The notes under the pieces are model-generated. The model was not told where the DNA came from, searched no databases, and saw only the letters and a program-made list of their open reading frames with translations. A stretch of 17,634 nt of DNA from Chloroflexota bacterium (lineage in GTDB: Bacteria > Chloroflexota > Dehalococcoidia > SM23-28-2): assembly GCA_030691665.1 (NCBI GenBank), contig JAUYDU010000318.1, positions 1 through 17,634 on the forward strand. The letters are read 5' to 3'. The position numbers and the translations under genes are program-made. Of this stretch, positions 1-6,907 are shown in pieces (within the stretch, counting starts at the first letter, position 1; every line of letters begins with the position of its first letter).

Positions 1-1020
1 ATGCTCTACGTCCTCTACGGCACCGACGAGTTTTCCCTGGGGGAGGAGCTGGCCCGCATCAAGGACGGGCTGGACAGCGGCGACATGCTCTCCTCCAATA
101 CGGACGTCCTCGATGGACGGGAGGCTACGCCGGAGCAGCTCATGGCCATCTGCGATACGGTGCCCTTCCTTAGCGCCCATCGCCTGGTGGTGGTAGAGGG
201 TCTGCTCAGGCGCTTCAACCCGCCGGAACGCTCGCGCCGAGGTCCGTCCGAGGCCAAGGCGGCTCGCCGGGCACGGAGCGAGGGCCCGGAGCTGGAGCGC
301 TGGCTGGCCCTGTCGGAATACGTCGGCCGCCTGCCGCAGACCAGCACCCTGATCCTGGTTGATGGAGAGCTCTCCGCCAGCAATCCTCTGTTCCAGGCCC
401 TGAGGCCCCACGGCAAGGTGCAGGAGTTCCGCCGGATCGGCCAGAAGAAGGTGGTCTCCTGGCTCCTGGCGCGGGCCCAGAAAGAGGGGGTGGACATCTC
501 GCCGCCGGCTGCTCAGCTTCTGGCTGACCTGGTGGGGGACAACCTGCGGCTGCTGGTCAGCGAGCTGGAGAAGCTGGCCACCTACGCCTACGGCCGCCGC
601 ATCGAGGGGGCGGACGTCAAGGCGCTGGTCAGCGAGGCGCGCGACGTCAACATCTTCGCCATGGTGGACGCCATCGCTGAGAAGCGCCCGGCGGTGGCCC
701 TGCGCCTGCTGCGTCGCCAGATCGAGGATGGCCGCGATGCTGGCTACCTCTTCGCCATGGTCATTCGCCAGTACCGATTCATCATCCAGGCCAAGGAGCT
801 GATGCTGGCCGGGCTGCCGGCCCAGGAGATCGGCCAGCGGTTGGAGATTGGCTCCGACTTCGTCCTCCAGCGGGTTCTCGATCAGGCCCAGCGCTACTCC
901 CTGCCCCGCCTGAAGGCGGCCTACCGGCGGCTGCTGGAGGCCGACGTGGGGGTGAAGCGGGGGCGCTACGAGGAGGATCTGGCCCTGGAGCTGCTGGTGC
1001 ACGACCTGGCGAGGGCGTGA
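1..1020 (+). CDS. holA: DNA polymerase III subunit delta
   Basis: This 339-residue protein has the length and layout of the clamp-loader delta subunit, which opens the beta sliding clamp so that it can be loaded on primed DNA. Visible family features are the N-terminal YVLYGTDEFSLGEEL segment (the nucleotide-fold start, where delta lacks a working Walker A), the LILVDGELSASNPL strand near residue 117, and a C-terminal helical collar with the typical DVNIFAMVDAIAEKRP and YLFAMVIRQYRFI segments (about residues 215-260). The ATG is the first base of the window, so upstream context is missing and the start is not tested by a ribosome site. The gene ends 22 bp before the convergent ABC ATPase and I see no terminator between them. 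Assignment is from recognised family sequence. Confidence 0.93.
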   Translation: MLYVLYGTDEFSLGEELARIKDGLDSGDMLSSNTDVLDGREATPEQLMAICDTVPFLSAHRLVVVEGLLRRFNPPERSRRGPSEAKAARRARSEGPELERWLALSEYVGRLPQTSTLILVDGELSASNPLFQALRPHGKVQEFRRIGQKKVVSWLLARAQKEGVDISPPAAQLLADLVGDNLRLLVSELEKLATYAYGRRIEGADVKALVSEARDVNIFAMVDAIAEKRPAVALRLLRRQIEDGRDAGYLFAMVIRQYRFIIQAKELMLAGLPAQEIGQRLEIGSDFVLQRVLDQAQRYSLPRLKAAYRRLLEADVGVKRGRYEEDLALELLVHDLARA

Positions 1021-1042
1021 AGCAGCGAGCCGGCGAACCAGC

Positions 1043-2035
1043 TTACGCCTGGCCGTCGCTGTGGACGACGGGATTGTAGCAGGCGACGGTGTGCCCTGGG
1101 GCCACCCTGGTCAGGGGCGGCGCTGGCTCCTGGCGGCAGCGGCTGAGAGCCTTGGGGCAGCGCGGCAGGAAGGGGCACTCTTCCGGCAGCTCGGCCAGAT
1201 TGGGCTGCGTGCCCTGGATGGAGGGGAGGGGCTTGCGCTGGTCTCTGTCCGGGCGCGGTCGCATCGAGAGGAGGGCCCAGGTGTAGGGATGGCGGGGCCG
1301 CTGGAAGACCTCCGCCGCCTCGCCGCTCTCCACGATGGAGCCAGCATACATCACCGCCACCTGTTTGGCCATCTGAGCGACCACCCCCAGGTCGTGGGTG
1401 ATGAGGAGGATGGAGGTGCCGTGGCGGCAGCGCAGCTCCTCCAGCTCGCGCAGGATGGCCGCCTGGATGGTGACGTCCAGGGCGGATGTGGGCTCGTCGG
1501 CGATGAGCACCTTCGGGTTGAGGGCGGTGGCGATGGCGATCATCACCCGCTGGCACATGCCCCCGGACAGGTGGAAGGGATAGCGAGAGGCCACCTGCTC
1601 GGGGTCGGAGAGGCCCATCTGGGCAAGCACCTCCAGGCTGCGCCGCTTCGCCTCTTTGCGCGATAGCCGCAGGTGGGCGGTGATCATCTCCTCCACCTGC
1701 ACCCCAACGGGCAGCACCGGGTTGAGCCCGCTCACCGGGTCTTGGAAGATCATGGCGATCTCGCGGCCGCGCACGCGTCGCAGCTCTTCGCCCTTGAGGG
1801 CGGTGATCTCCCGCTCTTCCAGGAAGACGTGGCCGCCGACGATGCGGCCGGGGTAGGGGAGGAGGTTGAGGATGGCCAGGGCGATGGTGGTCTTGCCGGC
1901 GCCGCTCTCGCCCAGGATGGCCAGGGTCGAGCCGCGCCGGAGGTCGAGGCTGACGCCGTTGACGGCCTTGACCACGCCCTCGGGCGTAAAGAAGTGGGCC
2001 TGGAGGTCTTGTACACGCAGGACGGATTCGGTCAC
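1043..2035 (-). CDS. Oligopeptide/dipeptide ABC transporter ATP-binding protein (OppD/DppD type)
   Basis: A 330-residue ATPase that would energise peptide or nickel-type uptake at the cytoplasmic face of the membrane. It shows Walker A GESGAGKTT (42-50), Q-loop FQDP (97-100), signature LSGGMCQR (156-163), Walker B VLIADEP (176-182) and the H-loop histidine at 214. The C-terminal oligo/dipeptide extension carries four cysteines (287, 293, 300, 319) spaced like those reported to bind an iron-sulfur cluster in some OppD proteins. The start is GTG, preceded by AAGGG at a rather long distance. It is an orphan: no permease, binding protein or OppF partner lies next to it, because holA follows on the opposite strand. 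The permease operon at the right end of the window is a possible partner, by inference only. Confidence 0.92.
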   Translation of the reverse strand: MTESVLRVQDLQAHFFTPEGVVKAVNGVSLDLRRGSTLAILGESGAGKTTIALAILNLLPYPGRIVGGHVFLEEREITALKGEELRRVRGREIAMIFQDPVSGLNPVLPVGVQVEEMITAHLRLSRKEAKRRSLEVLAQMGLSDPEQVASRYPFHLSGGMCQRVMIAIATALNPKVLIADEPTSALDVTIQAAILRELEELRCRHGTSILLITHDLGVVAQMAKQVAVMYAGSIVESGEAAEVFQRPRHPYTWALLSMRPRPDRDQRKPLPSIQGTQPNLAELPEECPFLPRCPKALSRCRQEPAPPLTRVAPGHTVACYNPVVHSDGQA

Positions 2036-2062
2036 AGGGGCACCGGGTCCCTTTCCGGGGTA

Positions 2063-2068
2063 ATTATA
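2063..2068 (-). promoter_or_regulatory. Candidate -10 box for the ABC ATPase
   Basis: The minus strand reads a perfect TATAAT 28 bp before the GTG start of the ATPase, in the 45 bp gap after the methyltransferase stop. No good -35 hexamer is found 16-18 bp further upstream, so it is only a candidate. Confidence 0.35.
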
Positions 2069-2080
2069 CGATGTGCCGGC

Positions 2081-3292
2081 CTATGCTAGAGCGTACGCAA
2101 GCCGTTCTTCAGCTACGGCCGTGGGGAAGGATGGGGATGGGAGCTGGGTCCGACGAGGGCGCTTCTTGAGGACGAGAATCTTTTCGATCTTGGTTGTCCG
2201 CGTTCGACGGCGCGAACGGCGGATGTCGGGGATTTCGTCGCTATAGACGCCTTCGGCAACCAGTTGGCCGTGCGAGACATCATGCGCGATGCCCGCTATG
2301 ACTTCTGCGGTATTTCTCGTTGTTCCGTCGCGGTAAACATCGCCTAGGACCAGAACGCAGTACTTGCCGGGCCGCAACACCCGGTTCATTTCAGCCACAC
2401 ATTGGGTCATCTGGGGTATGTAGACCTTCTGGTTGGCTGTCAAGGCCTTATCAAGGTTGCGCCAGTCGGGGACGCCAAGAAACCACAAACGCAGCCGGTT
2501 GTCCCTGGCGTAGTCGAGCGCGCCGAAATATGGAGGGCTGGAGATAATTGCGTCAATGGATTCAGCCTTTATCGGCAGGAGCATGGCGTTTACCTGAAAG
2601 ACTTTGTAAGGGGTCCCGCCCCAATCTTCGTCGAGGTCGGGGCGGCGGTAGGCCCTTTCCACTTTGGCCAGGAGCCTGGAGCGGAGATCACGGTATGAGT
2701 ACAGCTGGGGCTGACTTTCCGGCGGGTACATCCTGGTACGAAGATACGGCGTCAGATGGCTCGCGGGATACGAGAGAAAGCCAGGCCTTACGTGATGCAG
2801 AATGCCCAATAGGCAAGCCGTGAGGAAGTAGTCCTCCCGCTTCTTGAGTATCTGGAACGCGGCCAGCGTTTCCTGCAAAGTGCGTGGGTGAAAGAACTGT
2901 ATGACCCACTCCGGGATGGAGGCAAGGTGAATACGAGGCGAGAGCTCATCCACCTGGGCGAGGACATCTTCAGCAGCGTGCAAAGCCTCTGACCTGGAAC
3001 TGGGGGCGGATAGCTTACCTAAAGTGACGACGTAGGCATATGGGCTAAGATCACTGGCGATGGTGGCGCGGCCCATCAGAATGCTTTCAAGCGGGACGAC
3101 TCCAGACCCGCAGAAGGGGTCCAGCACCAAGTCGCCGCGACGAGTAAAAGTCTCCAGTAGGACATTCACCATTCCTGATTTTAGTTTCCCCACGTACGGG
3201 GCCAGTTGGTGGAGAGAGCTTTCCCGGCCGTTGTAACAGCCTTGCCATAGGCCGTTGTTTAAAGGCAGCACGGGAACGCTCGTGGTTTCCAT
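2081..3292 (-). CDS. Site-specific DNA methyltransferase, probable N4-cytosine type, of a type II restriction-modification pair
   Basis: A 403-residue AdoMet-dependent DNA methyltransferase that would protect host DNA from the nuclease encoded just upstream. Motif I DPFCGSG (58-64) binds AdoMet, with an acidic residue ending the next strand (IASDLS, about 78-83). The catalytic motif IV is SSPPY (251-255); SPPY is characteristic of N4-cytosine enzymes, while NPPY would suggest N6-adenine. About 190 residues, presumably including target recognition, lie between motifs I and IV. A later segment, MNRVLRPGKYCVLVLGDVYRDG, fits a core strand of the fold. Its ATG follows the nuclease stop by 2 bp and has no clear Shine-Dalgarno, suggesting translational coupling. 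The C-terminus (RRSRRRTRTTK) is strongly basic. The two-gene block looks less GC-rich than its neighbours, which is compatible with transfer. The recognition sequence cannot be read from the protein. Confidence 0.88.
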   Translation of the reverse strand: METTSVPVLPLNNGLWQGCYNGRESSLHQLAPYVGKLKSGMVNVLLETFTRRGDLVLDPFCGSGVVPLESILMGRATIASDLSPYAYVVTLGKLSAPSSRSEALHAAEDVLAQVDELSPRIHLASIPEWVIQFFHPRTLQETLAAFQILKKREDYFLTACLLGILHHVRPGFLSYPASHLTPYLRTRMYPPESQPQLYSYRDLRSRLLAKVERAYRRPDLDEDWGGTPYKVFQVNAMLLPIKAESIDAIISSPPYFGALDYARDNRLRLWFLGVPDWRNLDKALTANQKVYIPQMTQCVAEMNRVLRPGKYCVLVLGDVYRDGTTRNTAEVIAGIAHDVSHGQLVAEGVYSDEIPDIRRSRRRTRTTKIEKILVLKKRPRRTQLPSPSFPTAVAEERLAYALA

Positions 3293-3294
3293 AG

Positions 3295-4161
3295 CTAACG
3301 AAGAACTGCGGACGCTACTCTTCGCCCTAGCAGTTGCCCCAGGCGCGTCACACTGGTTTCTCGCCTGGGGCGACCGTTCTGGTCAGCGAACACTCTGATG
3401 GCGACCTTGTAGATGTGTCTGTCGTGTTCTGCTGGAGGCACCCCAAACAGATGAAGCATGTGAAAGGGGAATTTGAGCGTGGTGTTGTCGTGAACTGGAG
3501 GCTCGGGATCGTCTTGTGCAGGAATGCGGCGAGGGAACAAGAAGATGCAAGGCGGAGTCTCGAATCCCAGATCGTCACGGCCGCCAAACTTGGGGCAGGG
3601 CCGCGCAGGCGTCCCGCAAAAGGAATCTTTGATGATCAGAGCATCTACCTGCTTGCGGCCGCTGACCATTTCAGAGGCCAGCCTGCCGAACACAATGCTC
3701 GCCGCGCCATGGGCGGGCTGATTCACGATGGCGCCGTCGAGGTGGCACCAGACCACGAACTCGGTGGCCCACATCGGCCGCTGGGAGATGTTGATGCTAT
3801 TACCTTCTCCGCCCTTCACCTCAACCGCTGCCATGCGAGCCCGATTCGGCTCCATTATGACCGTAAAGTCGTGCCGTCTGGTTCTACCCTCGTACTGGAA
3901 ATCCTCAATCATCCCAGCTTCCTTCATCTGTTCCAGCGTGCGTCCCACCATGCTGTGCCGGCCCGTAGTGCTGGAGGCTATGTAGGATCCCCTGATGCTC
4001 TCTACAGCAGACCTGAGCACCAGCTTCCCGTGGTAGTCGGGCGGACTAAGCCCCTCAGCCAGCAACACTTCTGGATGCTTGGCATCTAGGCTGCGAAGCA
4101 GGTCAATCGTGGGCTGCACCTGCGAGACAGCATCTGCGGGGTGTATGCAGGGTAACGGCAT
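3295..4161 (-). CDS. Putative type II restriction endonuclease, PD-(D/E)xK type
   Basis: I do not recognise this 288-residue protein by overall sequence. It carries a good PD-(D/E)xK nuclease signature: D98 in RRHDFTV, then 15 residues later E114-V-K116 in AAVEVKGGEG, followed by a hydrophobic strand ATEFVVWCHLDG as in the nuclease core. The N-terminal part (about 42-90, RSAVESIRGSYIASSTTGRHSM through MIEDFQYEGR) reads like a helical, possibly winged, DNA-binding segment. It sits 2 bp upstream of a methyltransferase on the same strand, which strongly supports a restriction-modification role. The start is ATG with a weak GGAGG 14 bp upstream. A dedicated promoter lies between it and lexA. Alternatives are a DNA-repair or nickase-type nuclease. 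The nuclease fold is fairly secure; the restriction role is inference from the pairing. Confidence 0.72.
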   Translation of the reverse strand: MPLPCIHPADAVSQVQPTIDLLRSLDAKHPEVLLAEGLSPPDYHGKLVLRSAVESIRGSYIASSTTGRHSMVGRTLEQMKEAGMIEDFQYEGRTRRHDFTVIMEPNRARMAAVEVKGGEGNSINISQRPMWATEFVVWCHLDGAIVNQPAHGAASIVFGRLASEMVSGRKQVDALIIKDSFCGTPARPCPKFGGRDDLGFETPPCIFLFPRRIPAQDDPEPPVHDNTTLKFPFHMLHLFGVPPAEHDRHIYKVAIRVFADQNGRPRRETSVTRLGQLLGRRVASAVLR

Positions 4162-4186
4162 TGATCTCTAGCCCGCCTCCACTCGC

Positions 4187-4214
4187 ATTCTAAGAGGCGA
4201 GGAAATCCTGTCAA
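4187..4214 (-). promoter_or_regulatory. Promoter of the restriction-modification pair
   Basis: The minus strand reads TTGACA (4209-4214), a 16 bp spacer, then TAGAAT (4187-4192): a perfect -35 and a 5/6 match to the -10 consensus. It lies in the 57 bp gap between the lexA stop and the nuclease ATG, so the pair can be transcribed independently of lexA, although read-through from lexA is also possible because no terminator separates them. Confidence 0.75.
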
Positions 4215-4218
4215 GGTG

Positions 4219-4863
4219 CTATTGCGCTGGCCGGATGGCGCCGATGACCTTGCCCTGCACCTCCACGTTGGCGGGGTCGGTGTAGATGGGGGCCATGGCC
4301 TCGTTGGCCGGCTGGAGGCGGATGCGGCCGCTCTCCTGGTAGAAGCGCTTGAGGGTGGCCTCCTGCTCTCGCTTGAGCCAGGCGGCCACCATATCGCCGT
4401 TCTCGGCGCTGCTGGCCGTCTCCATGAGGACGATGTCGCCGTCGTTCACCAGGGCGTCGATCATGGAGCTACCCTTCACCCGCAGGCCGTAGACGTTCTG
4501 GCGGCCGCCGATCATGTCGCGGGTGACCTCCAGCGACTCGGTGTAGTCCAGGTTATCCCAGGTGTCGGCGGTGGGTACCGGTATGGGCTGGCCGGCGGCG
4601 ATCTGGCCGATGATCGGCACGGCCACGGTGCGCGGCCGGCGGCCGCCGCGGTCCAGCAGCTCGATGGCCCGCGACACCTCGCGGTCGCGCCGGATGTAGC
4701 CGTCGCCCTCCAGCTTCTTCAGGTTGTAGTCCACCACCGAGGTAGAGCTGATGCCGCACCCGTCCTGGATCTGGCGAATGCTGGGGGGATAGTCGTGCTC
4801 CTCGAGGAACTGACGGATGAAGCGGAGGATCTTCTGCTGCTTGGGAGAGAGCTCTTTGGCCAT
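4219..4863 (-). CDS. lexA: LexA repressor (SOS regulator, autocleaving)
   Basis: A 214-residue SOS repressor. The N-terminal winged helix (about 4-70) contains YPPSIRQIQDGCGISSTSVVDYNL, the LexA recognition-helix region. The cleavage bond is A90-G91 in GQIAAGQPI. The catalytic serine is S133 in VKGSSMIDA and the lysine is K172 in EATLKRF, so self-cleavage should be intact. An ATG nine codons upstream is also in frame, but the chosen ATG has a strong AAAGGAGG five bases upstream of a short GGCAT spacer, so it is the likely start. Upstream lies a near-consensus promoter with a GAAC-N4-GTTC box at its transcription start, the arrangement expected for autorepression. The restriction-modification genes follow on the same strand. 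Confidence 0.96.
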   Translation of the reverse strand: MAKELSPKQQKILRFIRQFLEEHDYPPSIRQIQDGCGISSTSVVDYNLKKLEGDGYIRRDREVSRAIELLDRGGRRPRTVAVPIIGQIAAGQPIPVPTADTWDNLDYTESLEVTRDMIGGRQNVYGLRVKGSSMIDALVNDGDIVLMETASSAENGDMVAAWLKREQEATLKRFYQESGRIRLQPANEAMAPIYTDPANVEVQGKVIGAIRPAQ

Positions 4864-4871
4864 ATGCCCCT

Positions 4872-4922
4872 CCTTTCGGCTTCGCCTCAAGACAGGCCTT
4901 TCGCTGCGCTCAAGGCAGGCTC
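4872..4922 (-). repeat. Two tandem diverged copies of the GCCTGCCCTGAGC...GAAGGG repeat in the lexA leader
   Basis: On the minus strand 4897-4922 reads GAGCCTGCCTTGAGC then GCAGCGAAAGG, and 4872-4898 reads GGCCTGTCTTGAGGC then GAAGCCGAAAGG. Both are diverged versions of the dispersed repeat found intact elsewhere in the window. The downstream copy ends in GAAAGG, which forms the first part of the lexA ribosome binding site AAAGGAGG. Confidence 0.65.
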
Positions 4923-4932
4923 TTATGTCATG

Positions 4933-4944
4933 GAACGCCTGTTC
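4933..4944 (-). promoter_or_regulatory. SOS box (LexA operator)
   Basis: The sequence GAACGCCTGTTC is an exact GAAC-N4-GTTC palindrome, the LexA-binding motif of Gram-positive bacteria and the type reported for Dehalococcoides. It begins 10 bp downstream of the lexA -10 box, so bound LexA would block its own transcription start. A second overlapping inverted repeat, TGTTCTGCCGAACA, shares the GTTC half and may extend the operator. Confidence 0.85.
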
Positions 4945-4953
4945 TGCCGAACA

Positions 4954-4982
4954 AGTATACTAGCAGAAAGTCAGGTTGTCAA
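4954..4982 (-). promoter_or_regulatory. lexA promoter
   Basis: The minus strand reads TTGACA (4977-4982), a 17 bp spacer and TATACT (4954-4959), a near-perfect sigma-70-type promoter. It is placed directly upstream of the SOS box and about 90 bp before the lexA ATG. Confidence 0.88.
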
Positions 4983-5031
4983 TCCCTTTCGCCTCCTAGT
5001 ACAATCGGATATACAGCAATAGCGGGCCGAA

Positions 5032-5057
5032 GGGCCTGCCCTGAGCTGTCGAAGGGG
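5032..5057 (+). repeat. Dispersed repeat copy, intergenic
   Basis: Reads GGGCCTGCCCTGAGC followed by TGTCGAAGGGG. It is preceded at once by a partial copy end, CCGAAGG. It is one of at least six copies in the window, oriented toward the PIG-L gene. Confidence 0.75.
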
Positions 5058-5103
5058 CGGTGGAGCCTTGGGCACTGGCCTGGAAGACTACCTGTCCTGG
5101 AAA

Positions 5104-5130
5104 GAGCCTGCCCTGAGCAAAGTGAAGGGA
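5104..5130 (+). repeat. Dispersed repeat copy supplying the PIG-L ribosome site
   Basis: Reads AGAGCCTGCCCTGAGC followed by AAAGTGAAGGG. Its terminal GAAGGGA is the only Shine-Dalgarno-like sequence ahead of the ATG at 5137. Confidence 0.7.
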
Positions 5131-5136
5131 GAGCAG

Positions 5137-5838
5137 ATGGCGGAGGGGACGGAGATAAAGCGCGCCCTGGTGATCGCGGCCCACCCCGACGATTCGGAGT
5201 TCGCCTGTGCCGGCACGGCCGTTCTCTGGTCCAGGGACAACTGGGAGTTCTACTACCTGGTGTGCAGCGATGGCAGCAAGGGCACCGACGACCCCCAGAT
5301 GAGCCGCGAGCAGTTGGCGGCCGTGCGGCAGGAGGAGCAGAGGGCGGCGGCCGCCGTCCTCGGCGTTAAGGACGTCTTCTTCCTGAACTATCAAGACGGC
5401 GAGCTGAGCTACCAGCGGGAGCTGCTGGGCGAGATCGTGCGCTATATCCGCCGCCTTCAGCCCCACGCGGTCTTCACCCACGAGCCCGTCCACATCGTTC
5501 GCAACATGTACCTCAACCACCCTGACCACCGGACGATCGGGACGCTGGCCCTGGATGCCGTCTATCCCATCGCCCGCAACCGCCCCAGCTTCCCGGAGCA
5601 GGCCGAGGAGGGGCTGGAGCCCCACCGGGTGAAGGAAGTCTATCTGTGGAGCTCCAACGAGCCCAACTTCAGCGTTGACATAACCGAGGTGGTGGACATC
5701 AAGTTTCAGGCTCTGATGCGCCATCGCAGCCAGTTCGCCAACATCGACGAAGAGCGGATGAAGGCCTGGCGAAAACGGTGGGCCGATGAGGAGGGGCGCT
5801 TCCTGGAGCACTTCCGCCACATCGAGCTCGCCTTCTGA
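5137..5838 (+). CDS. PIG-L/LmbE family deacetylase
   Basis: A 233-residue member of the zinc-dependent N-acetylglucosaminyl deacetylase family (LmbE, MshB, BshB, GlcNAc-PI deacetylase). The diagnostic AHPDD is at 15-19 (H16 and D19 are zinc ligands, D18 the likely base), and the second metal site HPDH is at 128-131. SDGSKGTDD (44-52) and the NYQDGEL loop (84-90) are also typical. Substrate is not readable; in this family it can be a GlcNAc-linked thiol precursor, a glycolipid or an antibiotic intermediate. The ATG chosen has GAAGGGA just upstream, whereas the longer TTG-initiated form would run through a dispersed repeat. The gene is divergent from lexA. A candidate promoter for the next gene follows it. 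Confidence 0.9.
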   Translation: MAEGTEIKRALVIAAHPDDSEFACAGTAVLWSRDNWEFYYLVCSDGSKGTDDPQMSREQLAAVRQEEQRAAAAVLGVKDVFFLNYQDGELSYQRELLGEIVRYIRRLQPHAVFTHEPVHIVRNMYLNHPDHRTIGTLALDAVYPIARNRPSFPEQAEEGLEPHRVKEVYLWSSNEPNFSVDITEVVDIKFQALMRHRSQFANIDEERMKAWRKRWADEEGRFLEHFRHIELAF

Positions 5839-5854
5839 AGAGACACCACATCGA

Positions 5855-5883
5855 TTGATTTCCAGGCTCGTAGCTGGTAACAT
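5855..5883 (+). promoter_or_regulatory. Candidate promoter of the NYN-domain gene
   Basis: TTGATT (5855-5860), a 17 bp spacer and TAACAT (5878-5883) lie in the 128 bp gap before the ATG at 5967. Both boxes are 4/6 matches, so confidence is moderate. Confidence 0.4.
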
Positions 5884-5966
5884 CAGCTTGCGCTCCCGTA
5901 CCTTACCAATTGCATACGCGAAGGCCCCGGCTCTTGCCAACTTCTGAGCAGGGAGGCGAGAGCGAA

Positions 5967-6737
5967 ATGATTGGCGGAGACGTTGCGGTGTTTATCGACT
6001 TTGAGAACATTCGCTACTCTCTTCGAAACATCTACGGAGGGGAGCCTGACATTTCGGCGTTGATGGACAGGGCTCGCAAGTATGGCAACATCGCTGTTGC
6101 GGTGGCCTATGCCGATTTCAGCGAGCATCCAGACTGGATCCGTCGGCAGATGGACATAGCCGGTATCACAACGCGGGATATTCCGCTACGGAAGGTGACG
6201 CGCGACGGTACTGAGCGGGTAAAGAGCTCGGCTGACATCCATATGGTCATGGACATCATGGAGACTGTTCTGGATAGGCCGAACATCAATACCTACCTGT
6301 TGATGTCGGGCGACAGCGACTTTATCCGGCTGGTGAGCTGGCTGCGGAATCGCTTCGGAAAGACGGTTGTGATCGCCGGTGTGCCGGGCGCCACTAGCCA
6401 GGATCTGGTGAGGGCGGCGGGTGGCAAGGAGGAACGCATTGAGGTTTCGCCTCCGTCGCCGAGCTCGGTGGAGGAGATCATCGACGTCATCATTCGGATG
6501 GTGCACGCCGGTCGCCCCCCGCTGGGCTACTGGACAGCCCGGCTGATCGATCAGTGGGCCAACAACGCTCGGAATGGCATTCCGGGCACGGCCGAGGAAA
6601 AGAAGGCTGCCATCGGGTCGATGTTGCAGGAGGGCATTCTGGAGCAGAAAGCGGAAACGCGAGAGGGCCGGCCCCTCAGGGTGGCCTACTTGAAGGAAGA
6701 TCACCCCAGGGTGCAAGAGGCTATCGGGAAGAGCTAG
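5967..6737 (+). CDS. NYN-domain (PIN-like) protein with probable C-terminal winged helix
   Basis: A 256-residue protein of the NYN/LabA-like group, predicted metal-dependent RNases with a PIN-like fold. The N-terminal domain (about 1-150) has VAVFIDFENIRYSL with D11, SSADIHMVMDIM with D90, and MSGDSDFIRLV with D116 and D118, which together form the acidic active site. The C-terminal part (about 170-250: SVEEIIDVIIRMV, a GYWTARLIDQW segment and a basic strand RPLRVAYLK) looks like a winged-helix or OST-HTH-type nucleic-acid-binding module, as often fused to NYN. The ATG was chosen because GGGAGG lies upstream and the NYN domain begins at once. It stands alone, so its RNA target cannot be inferred from neighbours. 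Confidence 0.85.
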   Translation: MIGGDVAVFIDFENIRYSLRNIYGGEPDISALMDRARKYGNIAVAVAYADFSEHPDWIRRQMDIAGITTRDIPLRKVTRDGTERVKSSADIHMVMDIMETVLDRPNINTYLLMSGDSDFIRLVSWLRNRFGKTVVIAGVPGATSQDLVRAAGGKEERIEVSPPSPSSVEEIIDVIIRMVHAGRPPLGYWTARLIDQWANNARNGIPGTAEEKKAAIGSMLQEGILEQKAETREGRPLRVAYLKEDHPRVQEAIGKS

Positions 6738-6775
6738 GTTTGGAGTACGCGGAGCGCGTCGCGCAAGCGCCGGGG

Positions 6776-6818
6776 TCCGCCTGAGGCGGAGGGCCGAGGG
6801 GAAGCTATCCCCCCGGCC
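6776..6818. repeat. Two adjacent hairpins after the NYN gene, including a CCGCCTGAGGCGG palindrome
   Basis: TCCGCCTGAGGCGGA (6776-6790) is a near-perfect palindrome of a family also seen at 12637-12653 and 14140-14154. It is followed by a stem of GGCCGAGGGG with CCCCCCGGCC (6792-6818, one mismatch). There is no T-run on either side, so these are not convincing intrinsic terminators. Confidence 0.6.
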
Positions 6819-6907
6819 TCTCCGTGTCAGCCCGTTCGTCGTCTCCTCTCCAGCCGTGCTGGGAGGGGACCAGCCGGTATCGCGATGTCGGGCGAGGTCA
6901 AGGCACG

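Noticed and set aside
3334..4089. Open frame of 251 codons on the plus strand opposite the nuclease
   Set aside because: It has no domain or ribosome site, while the minus-strand frame has a nuclease motif, promoter and coupling to the methyltransferase.
4216..5022. Open frame of 268 codons on the plus strand
   Set aside because: It is antisense to lexA, whose catalytic residues and cleavage site are all present on the minus strand.
4996..5940. Open frame of 314 codons on the minus strand
   Set aside because: It is the antisense shadow of the PIG-L gene; the plus strand carries the AHPDD and HPDH motifs.
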